Source: Devosia nitrariae
GTDB lineage: Bacteria > Pseudomonadota > Alphaproteobacteria > Rhizobiales > Devosiaceae
NCBI RefSeq assembly: GCF_030160115.1
Contig: NZ_BSNS01000022.1
Coordinates: forward strand, 186,001 to 250,000
Length of the DNA: 64,000 bases
Direction of reading: 5' to 3'
Part shown: piece after piece, positions 1 through 8,260 of the stretch
Position numbering within the stretch: the stretch's first letter is position 1
How the letters are laid out: every line of letters starts with the position of its first letter
The notes under the pieces: generated by a model
What the model was told of the DNA's origin: nothing
What the model saw: only the letters and a program-made list of their open reading frames with translations
The model's database searches: none
Made by a program: the position numbers and the translations under genes

Positions 1-615
1 GATCTGCCGCTCGGTCGCGGGCGCCGGACGCTTCTCCCAGCCGAAGTGCCGGTCCATCAGCTCATAGGTCTTGACCATGCCCGAGCGGGCGCTGATGGCC
101 AAGTCGCCTGTATAGAAAGCGAACTGCAACGCCCGCTTCGAGGGCTTGCGGCTGGCCCAGGGGTGATCCTTCTCGACGAGCTTGTCGTCGTCGATGTCTC
201 GGATCGAGAGCGGCCCTTCCTCGCGGATGCGCTTGATCAGTTTCCTGACATCCTTGGGCGAGACGCTGCCGAACCAGGAGATGGGTTTGGCTTTGTGGTT
301 TTTCATCGCCGGCAGGAAGTAACGCAGGTCTGCAGTCGGGACGTAGGCCAGCGCATGGGTCCAGTATTCGAACACCGTCTTGTCGACGCTCTGCGCCTGG
401 GCAAGGTGCTCGCGTTCGTAGCCCGGAATGCGCGTGAACAGGATGTGATGGTGGCTGCGCTCGATGACGTTGATCGTGTCGATCTGCACATACCCCAGAT
501 GCGCGACGGCTGCCTGCGTCGCAGCCGGGCCGTCACCGAAGGGCGCAGCGCTATCGAGCCTTTGCGCGGCGAGCCAGATGCGGCGAGCATGCGGGACAGC
601 GAGCGGACGGGACAT
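1..615 (-). CDS. ycaQ: YcaQ/AlkX-family winged-helix DNA glycosylase (partial, 5' part)
   Basis: The reading frame begins at ATG (613-615, minus strand) and is still open at base 1, giving the first 205 residues. The family is the HTH_42 proteins (E. coli YcaQ/AlkX, Streptomyces AlkZ), glycosylases that unhook interstrand crosslinks and remove bulky N7 adducts. The protein shows the conserved N-terminal helix ending in GYVQIDTIN. Q44-I-D46 fits the family's catalytic Q-x-D motif, as opposed to the Q-x-Q of AlkZ. It is followed by the typical stretch around ERSHHHILFTRIPGY (about 52-66) and a winged-helix part near residues 125-160 (KDVRKLIKRIREEGPLSIRD). Full-length members are about 400 residues, so roughly half is missing. 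It lies 76 bases downstream of the LacI gene on the same strand, probably without a functional link. Confidence 0.85.
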   Translation of the reverse strand, partial: MSRPLAVPHARRIWLAAQRLDSAAPFGDGPAATQAAVAHLGYVQIDTINVIERSHHHILFTRIPGYEREHLAQAQSVDKTVFEYWTHALAYVPTADLRYFLPAMKNHKAKPISWFGSVSPKDVRKLIKRIREEGPLSIRDIDDDKLVEKDHPWASRKPSKRALQFAFYTGDLAISARSGMVKTYELMDRHFGWEKRPAPATERQI

Positions 616-691
616 GGGCACCGATGGCGATTCGTGGCCGCAAAGAATGGACCAGACCGGCCAGGCCCGTCGAGAGGACCTCGTGCGGCCG

Positions 692-1678
692 CTAAGCCGT
701 TACCGGCGCGGGCCCGCTCGAGTCGCGAACAATGAGGGTAGAGGCGATCTGGATGCGCATCGCCCGTGCCGGATCGCCCCTTCCCCTTATGCGATCATCG
801 AGCAGCCGCACGCTTGCAGCGCCCATTTCCGACCCATGCACCTTGACGGTGGTCAACTGCGGCGACACCTGCGTTGCGCTTGAATAGTCGCCAAAGCCGA
901 TGACCGTCGCGTCCTCTGGGATGCGGTAGCCGAGTCGCAACAACTCGCTGGTGACCGTCACCGCCATACCATCGTGGGCGCAAAAGAATGCCGTCGGCTT
1001 GAACCCGTCGCGGTTGAGGGCCATCAGGCTTTCGGTGAAGCGCACATCGGTTGCAAAGCGCATATCGCGGAACGCAACCCCCTCCTCCCGTTCCAGCACC
1101 TCGCGCACGCCATAAAGGCGCTCGAAGCGGCCGCGATAGCCGGGCGTGCCATGCACATAGGCGAGGGTCCTGTGGCCGAGGTCGAGGAGGAACTGAACAA
1201 CCGCCGCGCCCGCCTCGTGGTCTGTGCCTGTCACCTGGTCGACCGGCTCGAGCGGATCGAGCCAGCCAAGGCGCACCACCGGCCTGCCGATGCCGTAGAC
1301 CCCGGCGAGTGCCTCCCTCGTGTGGGGACCGACCAATACCAGACCGTCGCATTCGCGCGCATTAACCTCGATCTCCTCGGGCAAGTGCGTCCAGCGCATG
1401 CCGATCCGGTAGCCAAGCTGCTGCGCCGCGCCGAGAATACCGCTCTGCATCTGCACATGCAGTTCGCTGTTGATGAGATCCATGTCGTGGAAGATGACGC
1501 GTAGGAGCGGTGAGACCGCCTGCGCCACCGGACGCAGATAGCCGAGGCTTGCCGCCGCCTCCTGCACCCGGCGCCGGGTCTCCTCGCTCACTCCATCCTT
1601 GCCCGAAAGCGCGCGCGACACGGCGAACTTCGAAAGTCCCGTATGCCGGGCAATGGTTGCGAGCGTGATACGCGCCAA
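692..1678 (-). CDS. LacI-family transcriptional regulator
   Basis: This 328-residue protein has the standard LacI layout. An N-terminal helix-turn-helix (about residues 4-24, ITLATIARHTGLSKFAVSRAL) and hinge (near 45-50, LGYLRP) are followed by a periplasmic-binding-protein-like effector domain (about 60-320). The start is a TTG at 1676-1678, chosen because a strong AGAGGAG site sits six to seven bases upstream and the residues before the HTH fit the family. It is transcribed divergently from the ABC/glycosidase operon that begins at 1970, so it is the likely local repressor of that operon and of itself. The inducer is presumably a sugar imported or released by the locus, which is inference from context. 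Two candidate operators lie in the 291-base divergent region. Confidence 0.93.
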   Translation of the reverse strand: MARITLATIARHTGLSKFAVSRALSGKDGVSEETRRRVQEAAASLGYLRPVAQAVSPLLRVIFHDMDLINSELHVQMQSGILGAAQQLGYRIGMRWTHLPEEIEVNARECDGLVLVGPHTREALAGVYGIGRPVVRLGWLDPLEPVDQVTGTDHEAGAAVVQFLLDLGHRTLAYVHGTPGYRGRFERLYGVREVLEREEGVAFRDMRFATDVRFTESLMALNRDGFKPTAFFCAHDGMAVTVTSELLRLGYRIPEDATVIGFGDYSSATQVSPQLTTVKVHGSEMGAASVRLLDDRIRGRGDPARAMRIQIASTLIVRDSSGPAPVTA

Positions 1679-1732
1679 TCGGTTCTCCTCTTGTCACCCG
1701 ACCTCTAACGCCGAGTCGGCATGCCGGCAACC

Positions 1733-1742
1733 TAACGCGTTA
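1733..1742. promoter_or_regulatory. Candidate LacI-type operator 1 (TAACGCGTTA)
   Basis: This perfect 10-bp palindrome TAACGCGTTA has a central CpG, the usual core of LacI-family operators. It sits 55 bases upstream of the TTG start of the divergent LacI gene. A near-identical copy lies at 1880-1889. The assignment comes from sequence shape and context only. Confidence 0.5.
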
Positions 1743-1879
1743 TGCGTGAAACGCGATCTGGAGGAAATTTCTTTCTCATTGCAGCGCTTGTGTTGCCGAA
1801 ACCCGGCCGCTGTATTAATCCAACTTCCTGCTAAACCACAAAAATTCCGCTTCCAACAAAGCGTCCACCTAAGGCGGCA

Positions 1880-1889
1880 TAACGCTTTA
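1880..1889. promoter_or_regulatory. Candidate LacI-type operator 2 (TAACGCTTTA)
   Basis: TAACGCTTTA differs from the perfect site at 1733-1742 by one base. The two sites are 147 bp apart centre to centre, close to 14 helical turns, which would permit looping by a tetrameric repressor. It lies about 80 bases before the binding-protein start, in the AT-richer part of the intergenic region where the operon promoter should be. Confidence 0.45.
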
Positions 1890-1969
1890 CCTAACAAAAC
1901 AGCATATGCAAGCCTATCAGATAGTGAAAACGAAGCCAAAGGCCGTTTTTCCAAGGGAGGGAGTTCACA

Positions 1970-3898
1970 ATGACCAAGATCAGCCGCAGGGCTTTCATTG
2001 CCGCCAGTTCCGCCTTTGCCGGAGCCATGGTGATCGGGCGGGGCGTACTTGCCGCCGAGGCCAAGGAATCCGCCTATTTCCAGGCCCAGGTCGACAGTGG
2101 GGAATTGCCGCCCATTGCCGAGCGGCTGCCCGTCAACCCGCTCGTCATCACGCCAACGGAACGGCCCGGCCAGCAGGGCGGGGACTGGAACCATGCACTT
2201 GTCGGGGGTGGCTCGCTCTCGATGGTGGTGCGCTACCAGGGCTATGAGCCGCTGGTGCGCTATACGCCCGACTGGTCGGGATTGACCCCGAACGTTGCCG
2301 AAAGCTACGAGGTCAACGAGGACGGTACCGAATATACCTTCCACCTGCGCCAAGGGATGAAGTGGTCCGACGGCCACCCCTACACCACCGAAGACGTGCT
2401 GTTCTGGTACGAGGACATCTTCCTCGATCAGGATGCCACCATGGGCGGACACACCTGGTGGTACGCCGGCGGTGAGGTCGGCAAGCTCGAGGTCATCGAC
2501 GACGTCACCTTCAGGGTCACCTTCGCTGCGCCCAATGGCTTCTTCGTCCAGCAGCTTGCCTGGGCTCGCCAGGACCACATGGTCCTCGCCCCCAAGCACT
2601 ACCTCCAGCAGTTCCACATCAAATATAACCCCGACGCCAACACGCTCGCCCAGGAGCGCGGCATGGAGAGCTGGATCGCGCTCTTCCAGCGCGAGAACGG
2701 GCTTGATGACGACAACGTCTTCTTCCAGAACTCTGCCCGGCCGACGCTCATGGGCTGGATGTGGCAGTCCGCGCCCGGCGAGAACACCGAACAGGCGATC
2801 GCCGTCCGCAACCCCTACTATTTCAAGGTCGATACCGAAGGCACCCAGCTCCCCTATTTCGACCGCATCGTCTACCAGATGGTCGCCGATCCCGAGGTCC
2901 TGCTTCTAAAGACCCTGCAGGGCGAGATCGACATGATGGACCAGTACATCGCGACGCCCGCCAATAAGCCCGTGCTGTTCGACGCCCAGGAAACCGGCGA
3001 CTTCGGCTTCTATACGTTGAAGGAAACCGCCGCCAACGTCATGGTGTTCCAGCTCAACCTCAACCATCCCGACCCGGTCAAGAACGAGCTCTTCAACACC
3101 CGCGAATTCCGTCAGGCGCTCTCGGTCGCGGTCGACCGCCAGGCCCTGATCGACACGGTGTTCGTCGGCCAGGGCGCGCCCGCCCAGCCCTCGATCCGCC
3201 CGGACGATCCGCTCTATAATGAGCGGCTTGCGACGCAACATACCGAATACGATCCGGAAGCGGCCAATGCCCTGCTTGATGAGCTGATCCCGGAAAAAGA
3301 TGGCGAGGGCTTCCGATTGGATTCGCAGGGACGGCGACTGGCCCTCATCTTCGAGCTCGATCAGACCCGCACCACCTTCATCGACATGATGCAGCTCGTC
3401 GTGCCCATGTTCCAGGCGGTCGGCATCGACGCGCAGGTGCGCTCCATGGACCGCTCCCTCTGGGAGACCCGGGTGCGCAACGGGCGCGAGTTCGACGCTA
3501 CCTGCCACCAGTTCGGCGCTAACAGCGGCATCGCCGCCATGCTCGATGCGCGCTACTTCGTGCCGTTCAACGGCAACGCGCTCTATGCCCCCGGCTGGAA
3601 CCTCTACTACACCGAACCGGAGAACCCACAGGCCATCGAGCCACCATCCGAGATCAAGGCGCAGCAGGACCTTTACCGCGATCTCCTCGGCACCGCCGGT
3701 GCGGAGCAGCAGAACGCCAAGATGGCGCAGCTTCTCGAAAACGCCGCCGACCAGTTCCTGGTATTCGGAGTGAGCCTGCCGCCCGACGGCTACGGCGTCG
3801 TCAAGAACAACATGGTGAACGTGACCAAGGAGATGCCCAACTCCTTCGGTTGGCCAACACCCGCGCCGACCCGGCCCGAGCAGTTCTTCAAGAGCTGA
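1970..3898 (+). CDS. ABC transporter substrate-binding protein, family 5 (Opp/Dpp type), Tat signal
   Basis: This 642-residue periplasmic binding protein starts at an ATG preceded by AAGGGAGGGAG. The N-terminus has a twin-arginine signal (S5-R6-R7-A8-F9-I10) and a hydrophobic stretch ending near A28-A29-E30, so it is probably exported folded by Tat. The mature part has the family-5 signatures: YTPDWSGLTPNVAESYEV, YTFHLRQGMKWSDGHPYTTEDV, and later NTREFRQALSVAVDR. Family-5 proteins bind peptides, nickel, opines or oligosaccharides. Here the neighbours are two glycoside hydrolases and a LacI regulator, so an oligosaccharide is the likeliest ligand (inference). It is the first gene of the operon and is followed by a hairpin at 3920-3939 that may keep its expression above that of the membrane genes. 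Confidence 0.92.
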   Translation: MTKISRRAFIAASSAFAGAMVIGRGVLAAEAKESAYFQAQVDSGELPPIAERLPVNPLVITPTERPGQQGGDWNHALVGGGSLSMVVRYQGYEPLVRYTPDWSGLTPNVAESYEVNEDGTEYTFHLRQGMKWSDGHPYTTEDVLFWYEDIFLDQDATMGGHTWWYAGGEVGKLEVIDDVTFRVTFAAPNGFFVQQLAWARQDHMVLAPKHYLQQFHIKYNPDANTLAQERGMESWIALFQRENGLDDDNVFFQNSARPTLMGWMWQSAPGENTEQAIAVRNPYYFKVDTEGTQLPYFDRIVYQMVADPEVLLLKTLQGEIDMMDQYIATPANKPVLFDAQETGDFGFYTLKETAANVMVFQLNLNHPDPVKNELFNTREFRQALSVAVDRQALIDTVFVGQGAPAQPSIRPDDPLYNERLATQHTEYDPEAANALLDELIPEKDGEGFRLDSQGRRLALIFELDQTRTTFIDMMQLVVPMFQAVGIDAQVRSMDRSLWETRVRNGREFDATCHQFGANSGIAAMLDARYFVPFNGNALYAPGWNLYYTEPENPQAIEPPSEIKAQQDLYRDLLGTAGAEQQNAKMAQLLENAADQFLVFGVSLPPDGYGVVKNNMVNVTKEMPNSFGWPTPAPTRPEQFFKS

Positions 3899-3919
3899 CC
3901 GGCTGCACGTTCCTCCCTC

Positions 3920-3939
3920 CCGCCGGCTGCGGCCGGTGG
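3920..3939 (+). terminator. Hairpin after the binding-protein gene (attenuator-like)
   Basis: An 8-bp stem (CCGCCGGC / GCCGGTGG, one G-U pair) with a TGCG loop begins 21 bases after the binding-protein stop and is followed by GCCCTTCTTTATG. The short T run makes this a partial terminator or a 3'-end stabiliser rather than a complete stop. The next gene is co-directional and starts 27 bases later. Confidence 0.5.
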
Positions 3940-3966
3940 GCCCTTCTTTATGACTGGAAACCCGAC

Positions 3967-6075
3967 ATGCTCGACGCCAAGGCCCGGCCCGCCGCCACCC
4001 TCCGCACCCCCGACTGGTACAAGTCGGCGACCCGCTGGACACAGCTGACGCTGGCCGAGGACGATCCCGTACGCTTCGATCCAGCCTTGTGGATCGACAT
4101 CTTCAAGCGCACTCAGTCGAACGCCACCTGCCTCAGCGCTGGCGGCTACATCGCTTACTATCCGAGCAAGGTGCCCCTCCACTATGTCAGCAAATATTTG
4201 GGCGACACCGACCCCTTCGGCACGCTCGTCGAGGGCGCCCGCCGGCTCAATATGCATGTGATGGCGCGGGTCGATCCGCACGCCATCCACCAGGACGCCG
4301 CCGACGCCCATCCCGAATGGATCGCCGTAGACAAGGACGGCAACAAGCGCCGCCACTGGGCCTACCCGGAGGTCTGGGTCACCTGCGCCTATGGCGACTA
4401 CAACGCTCAATTTATGCCGCATGTGCTCGAGGAAATCGCCCGCGACTACGATATCGACGCCATCTTCGCCAACCGCTGGCAGGGCCATGGCGTCTGCTAC
4501 TGCGAGAGCTGCAGGACGAGGTTCAGGGCGTTCTCCGGCCATGATCTGCCAATCGTTGCCGATGCCAACGATCCGGTCTGGCAAGCGTGGACCGCCTGGC
4601 GCCGGACGGTCCTGACCCGCCTCGTCGTCGACTGGGACGAGACCGTGAAGGCGGTAAAGCCCCATGCGAGCTTCATTCCCAATATGGGCGGCGCCTCGTT
4701 GATGGAGTTCGATCTATCCCTCATCGAAAAGCACTGCCCCTTCCTCGTCGTCGACGACCAGGGCCGGCGCGGCACCGAGCCCATCTGGATGTCGGGACGC
4801 AACGGCAAGCGCATGCGCGCCACTTTCCCCGAACGGCCGGTGATCCTCATCACTTCGATCGGCCCCGAAGAGGTCCCCCGCTGGAAGGATTCGGTGACGA
4901 GCGGCCCCGAGATCCAATCCTGGATCGTCGACGGCGCCGCCCAGGGCATGCTCCCCTGGTTCACCAAGTTCAACGGCGTCGTGCCCGACAAGCGCTGGGT
5001 CGAGCCCGTCACCGACGCCTTCGCGCTCCACGCGGACCTCGAGCCGGTGCTGTCGGCCATGACCCCGACAGCCGAGATCGCCCTCCTCGATCCGGCAACG
5101 ACGCTACGCCACTGGGCGCCCGAGCATCGGCGCGAAGCCGAGATGGACGAACTCGGCTTCTACCATGCGCTGATCGAGGCGGGCCTCCCCTTCGAGTGCC
5201 TTTCCGACCAGGTGCTGACGCCCGACCAGCTCAACCGTTTCAAGGTCGTCGTCCTTGCCAACGCCGCCTGCCTTTCGGATGCGCAATGCGCTGCGCTCAC
5301 CGCCTATGTCGAGCGCGGCGGCAGCATCGTTGCGGCCAACGAAACGTCGCTGCGCGACGAAAACGGCCGGCCGCGCGATGAATTCGGCCTCGCCGACGTT
5401 CTGGGCGTGCGACTGAAGGCGCCGCCGCGCGGCCCGATCAAGAACACCTATGTCGCCCTCAGCGGCGACCATCCGGTCGCGAGCGGCTATGACGGGGCCG
5501 AGCGCATCATCGGTGGTACGCAGGTCATTGCCGTCGAAGCCGACGTCGGCGCTGAAATCCCCTTCCTCTATGTGCCCGACTTTCCGGACCTGCCTATGGA
5601 GGAGGTCTATGTGCGCGGCGAGGCGACCGAGCCGGCTGTGATCGCCCGGCAGGTGACCGGCGGCGGTCGCACCGTCCACATCCCCTGGAACATCGGGCGC
5701 ACCTTCTGGGAGGTGCTGGCCCCCGACCATGGGCGGCTCATCGCCAATGCCGTGCGTTGGGCGCTGGGCGGACCGGGCCGGGTGACCATCGACGGCCTCG
5801 GCGTCTTCGACCTGAGCCTGCGCGAGAACGAGGGGGGCCTGGCGCTCGCCATGGTCAACCTCACCAATCCGATGATGATGAAAGGCCCGACCCGCGCCTT
5901 CCATCCCGCCGGCCCGCAGCGCCTGACCATCGCCCTGCCCGAGGGCCGGCGCGTCGCCGCGGCCCGACTTCTCGTCGCCGGCACCGATGTGCCGGTCCGC
6001 GAGGAGCAAGGCCGCGTCCTCCTCGAAGTGCCGGGCATCGAGCTCATCGAAGTCGTCCACCTCGTCTGGGCCTGA
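3967..6075 (+). CDS. Putative glycoside hydrolase: GHL6-type TIM barrel plus beta-galactosidase trimerisation-like domain
   Basis: This is a 702-residue protein from the ATG at 3967. The frame is open further upstream into the binding-protein gene, but the family-like sequence starts here. Residues about 12-360 look like the 'hypothetical glycosyl hydrolase 6' barrel: an N-terminal TRWTQLTLAEDD segment, then MHVMARVDPHAIH, HPEWIAVDKDGNKRRHW, and IDAIFANRW followed by CYCESC. Residues about 385-590 resemble the class-I glutamine-amidotransferase-like trimerisation domain of GH42 enzymes, and a small beta domain follows. There is no signal peptide, so it is probably cytosolic. The substrate is unknown. 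Position between an oligosaccharide binding protein and its permeases suggests it trims an imported oligomer. I am sure of the general family and unsure of activity and of the catalytic residues. Confidence 0.75.
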   Translation: MLDAKARPAATLRTPDWYKSATRWTQLTLAEDDPVRFDPALWIDIFKRTQSNATCLSAGGYIAYYPSKVPLHYVSKYLGDTDPFGTLVEGARRLNMHVMARVDPHAIHQDAADAHPEWIAVDKDGNKRRHWAYPEVWVTCAYGDYNAQFMPHVLEEIARDYDIDAIFANRWQGHGVCYCESCRTRFRAFSGHDLPIVADANDPVWQAWTAWRRTVLTRLVVDWDETVKAVKPHASFIPNMGGASLMEFDLSLIEKHCPFLVVDDQGRRGTEPIWMSGRNGKRMRATFPERPVILITSIGPEEVPRWKDSVTSGPEIQSWIVDGAAQGMLPWFTKFNGVVPDKRWVEPVTDAFALHADLEPVLSAMTPTAEIALLDPATTLRHWAPEHRREAEMDELGFYHALIEAGLPFECLSDQVLTPDQLNRFKVVVLANAACLSDAQCAALTAYVERGGSIVAANETSLRDENGRPRDEFGLADVLGVRLKAPPRGPIKNTYVALSGDHPVASGYDGAERIIGGTQVIAVEADVGAEIPFLYVPDFPDLPMEEVYVRGEATEPAVIARQVTGGGRTVHIPWNIGRTFWEVLAPDHGRLIANAVRWALGGPGRVTIDGLGVFDLSLRENEGGLALAMVNLTNPMMMKGPTRAFHPAGPQRLTIALPEGRRVAAARLLVAGTDVPVREEQGRVLLEVPGIELIEVVHLVWA

Positions 6076-6092
6076 ACCGGGAGGGCGCGGCG

Positions 6093-7082
6093 ATGATGGG
6101 GCGCTATATCGTCAAGCGGCTGATCTACATGGTGCCGACCCTCATCGGCATGTCGATCATCGCGTTCCTCATCATCCAGCTCCCGCCCGGCGACTACCTC
6201 ACCTCGATGATCGCGCGCATGACCGAGAGCGGCGAGAACGTCGACCCCGCTCAGGTCGCGCGCCTGCGCGAGATCTACGGCCTCGATGATCCGGTGCTCA
6301 TCCAGTACTGGAAATGGATCAGCGGCATACTCCTCCGCGGCGATTTCGGCCATTCCTTCGAATGGAACCGGCCGGTTTCCGACCTCATCTGGGAGCGGAT
6401 GGGCTCGACGCTTGCCATCTCGCTTGCCTCGCTGCTGTTCGTGTGGGCGGTGGCGTTGCCCATCGGCATCTATTCGGCTGTTCGCCGCCACTCATTCGGC
6501 GACTATGCCTTCACTTTCCTCGGATTCCTCGGGCTTGCCATCCCCAATTTCATCTTGGCGCTGACCCTGATGTACGTCACCTACCGCTATCTGGGGCAGA
6601 GCGTCGGCGGCCTCTACTCGCCGCAATATGTCGAGGCACCGTGGTCCTGGGGCAAGTTCGTCGACCTCCTGTCGCACCTCTGGATCCCGATCATCGTCAT
6701 CGGCACCTCGGGCACCGCTGCGCTGATCCGGATCTTGCGCGCCAACCTCACCGACGAGCTCAACAAGCCCTATGTGGTGACCGCCAAGGCCAAGGGACTG
6801 CCCGAATACAAGGTCGTCCTCAAATACCCGGTGCGCATCGCGCTGAACCCGTTCGTCTCGGCCATCGGCTGGGTGCTGCCCGAGCTGATTTCGGGTGTCA
6901 CCATCACCGCCATCGTCCTCAACCTGCCGACCGCGGGGCCTCTGCTCCTGCGCGCGCTGGTCTCGCAGGACATGTACCTGGCCGGCAGTTTCATCCTGTT
7001 GATGGGCGTCCTGACCCTGATCGGCATGCTGGTCTCGGACCTGCTGCTCGCCCTCCTCGATCCGCGCATAAGGTTCACCTGA
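6093..7082 (+). CDS. ABC transporter permease, OppB/DppB type
   Basis: This 329-residue inner-membrane protein starts at ATG 6093 (a second ATG is at 6096), with GGGAGG upstream. It shows the DppB pattern: MMGRYIVKRLIYMVPTLIGMSIIAFLIIQLPPGD as the first membrane helix, a periplasmic loop with ending in FGHSFEWNRPV, then five more hydrophobic segments. The cytoplasmic coupling loop containing RANLTDELNKPYVVTAKAKG (around residues 220-240) contacts the ATPase. Its stop codon overlaps the start of the next permease by one base, so translation of the two halves of the channel is coupled. It belongs to the LacI-linked importer. Confidence 0.93.
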   Translation: MMGRYIVKRLIYMVPTLIGMSIIAFLIIQLPPGDYLTSMIARMTESGENVDPAQVARLREIYGLDDPVLIQYWKWISGILLRGDFGHSFEWNRPVSDLIWERMGSTLAISLASLLFVWAVALPIGIYSAVRRHSFGDYAFTFLGFLGLAIPNFILALTLMYVTYRYLGQSVGGLYSPQYVEAPWSWGKFVDLLSHLWIPIIVIGTSGTAALIRILRANLTDELNKPYVVTAKAKGLPEYKVVLKYPVRIALNPFVSAIGWVLPELISGVTITAIVLNLPTAGPLLLRALVSQDMYLAGSFILLMGVLTLIGMLVSDLLLALLDPRIRFT

Positions 7083-8257
7083 TGACGACGCAGGTCTTTC
7101 TAGACACCGTCGGCGAAGAGAGGCCGGCCGTCAGCCCGCTGAAAACCGGCGCACCTCTCGAGGATATCGCGGTCGCCGGCCAGTGGCGGCTGATCTGGGG
7201 GCGGTTCATACAGCATCGCGTGGCGGTTGGCGCCGGCATTGTCATCGCCGTCTTCTACTTCATTGCGCTCTTTGTCGAATTCCTCGCCCCCGCCCTGCCG
7301 GAGGCCTCGCGACCGCAATACACCTATGCCCCGCCCCAGAGCATCGGCCTCTTCGTCGCCGACGAAAGCGGCGGCACCCGCTTTCAGCCCCACGTCAAGG
7401 GCTACGCCATCGAGGTCGATCCGGTGGCACTGCGCCGCACTTTCGTTGTCGATGACACCAAAATCGTCCCCATCGGCTTCTTCGTCGAGGGCCCGACCTA
7501 CAAGCTCTGGGGGGTCTTTGCGATGAACCGGCATCTCATCGGCCCGCTCAATCCCACCGACCCCATGTACCTCCTCGGCACCGACAAGCTGGGTCGCGAC
7601 CTGATGACCCGGCTGATCTACGGCACGCGCGTCTCGATGTCGATCGGGCTGGTCGGCGTGGCCATCAGCCTTTGCCTCGGCGTCGTCCTGGGCAGTCTTT
7701 CCGGCTTTTATGGCGGCTGGGTCGACATGACCATCCAGCGCATCATCGAAGTCATCAGCTCGATGCCGACCATCCCGCTGTGGCTCGGGCTCGCCGCCGC
7801 GATCCCTCTCACCTGGTCACCCCTGCAGGTCTATTTCGTCATCACCCTCATCGTCTCGCTGTTCGGCTGGACGGGACTGGCGCGCGAGGTCCGCGGGCGT
7901 TTTTATGCGCTGCGTGGCGAAGATTTCGTGACTGCCGCCCGCCTCGACGGCTCAGGCGAACGCCGGCTGATCTTCCGCCATATCCTGCCGTCGCTGACCA
8001 GCCATATCCTCGCCGTCCTCACCCTCGCTATCCCCACCATGATCGTGGCCGAGACCGCCCTCTCCTTCCTTGGCGTCGGCCTGAAGCCCCCGGTCGTCTC
8101 CTGGGGCGTGTTGTTGCAGGACGCCCAGAACATCCGCACGGTCGCCACCGCGCCCTGGTTGCTGGTCTGGCCGGCCGCAGCGGTTGTCGTCGTCGTCCTT
8201 GCCTACAACTTCCTCGGCGACGGCTTGCGCGACGCGGCCGACCCTTACGAGTCTTGA
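7082..8257 (+). CDS. ABC transporter permease, OppC/DppC type, with a long periplasmic insert
   Basis: This 391-residue protein is the second half of the channel and starts inside the stop codon of the previous gene. The first membrane helix spans about residues 47-69 and the conserved LGTDKLGRD motif is at 165-173. In ordinary DppC proteins the two lie much closer, so there is an extra stretch of roughly 70 residues (about 72-150) predicted to sit in the periplasm. The rest is standard: about five further helices and the coupling loop RLDGSGERRLIFRHILP near 305-321, ending in NFLGDGLRDAADPYES. The insert may contact the large Tat-exported binding protein or the ligand; that is a guess. Confidence 0.92.
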   Translation: MTTQVFLDTVGEERPAVSPLKTGAPLEDIAVAGQWRLIWGRFIQHRVAVGAGIVIAVFYFIALFVEFLAPALPEASRPQYTYAPPQSIGLFVADESGGTRFQPHVKGYAIEVDPVALRRTFVVDDTKIVPIGFFVEGPTYKLWGVFAMNRHLIGPLNPTDPMYLLGTDKLGRDLMTRLIYGTRVSMSIGLVGVAISLCLGVVLGSLSGFYGGWVDMTIQRIIEVISSMPTIPLWLGLAAAIPLTWSPLQVYFVITLIVSLFGWTGLAREVRGRFYALRGEDFVTAARLDGSGERRLIFRHILPSLTSHILAVLTLAIPTMIVAETALSFLGVGLKPPVVSWGVLLQDAQNIRTVATAPWLLVWPAAAVVVVVLAYNFLGDGLRDAADPYES

Positions 8258-8260
8258 GCC

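Noticed and set aside
46..735. A 229-codon plus-strand open frame at the left edge
   Set aside because: It is antisense to the YcaQ-type gene, whose minus-strand frame gives a clear QID motif and family sequence.
6314..7081. An extension of the second permease by 256 codons into the first permease
   Set aside because: The extra part is an out-of-frame reading of the OppB-type gene; the ATG at 7082 overlaps the upstream stop by one base and begins the real family sequence.
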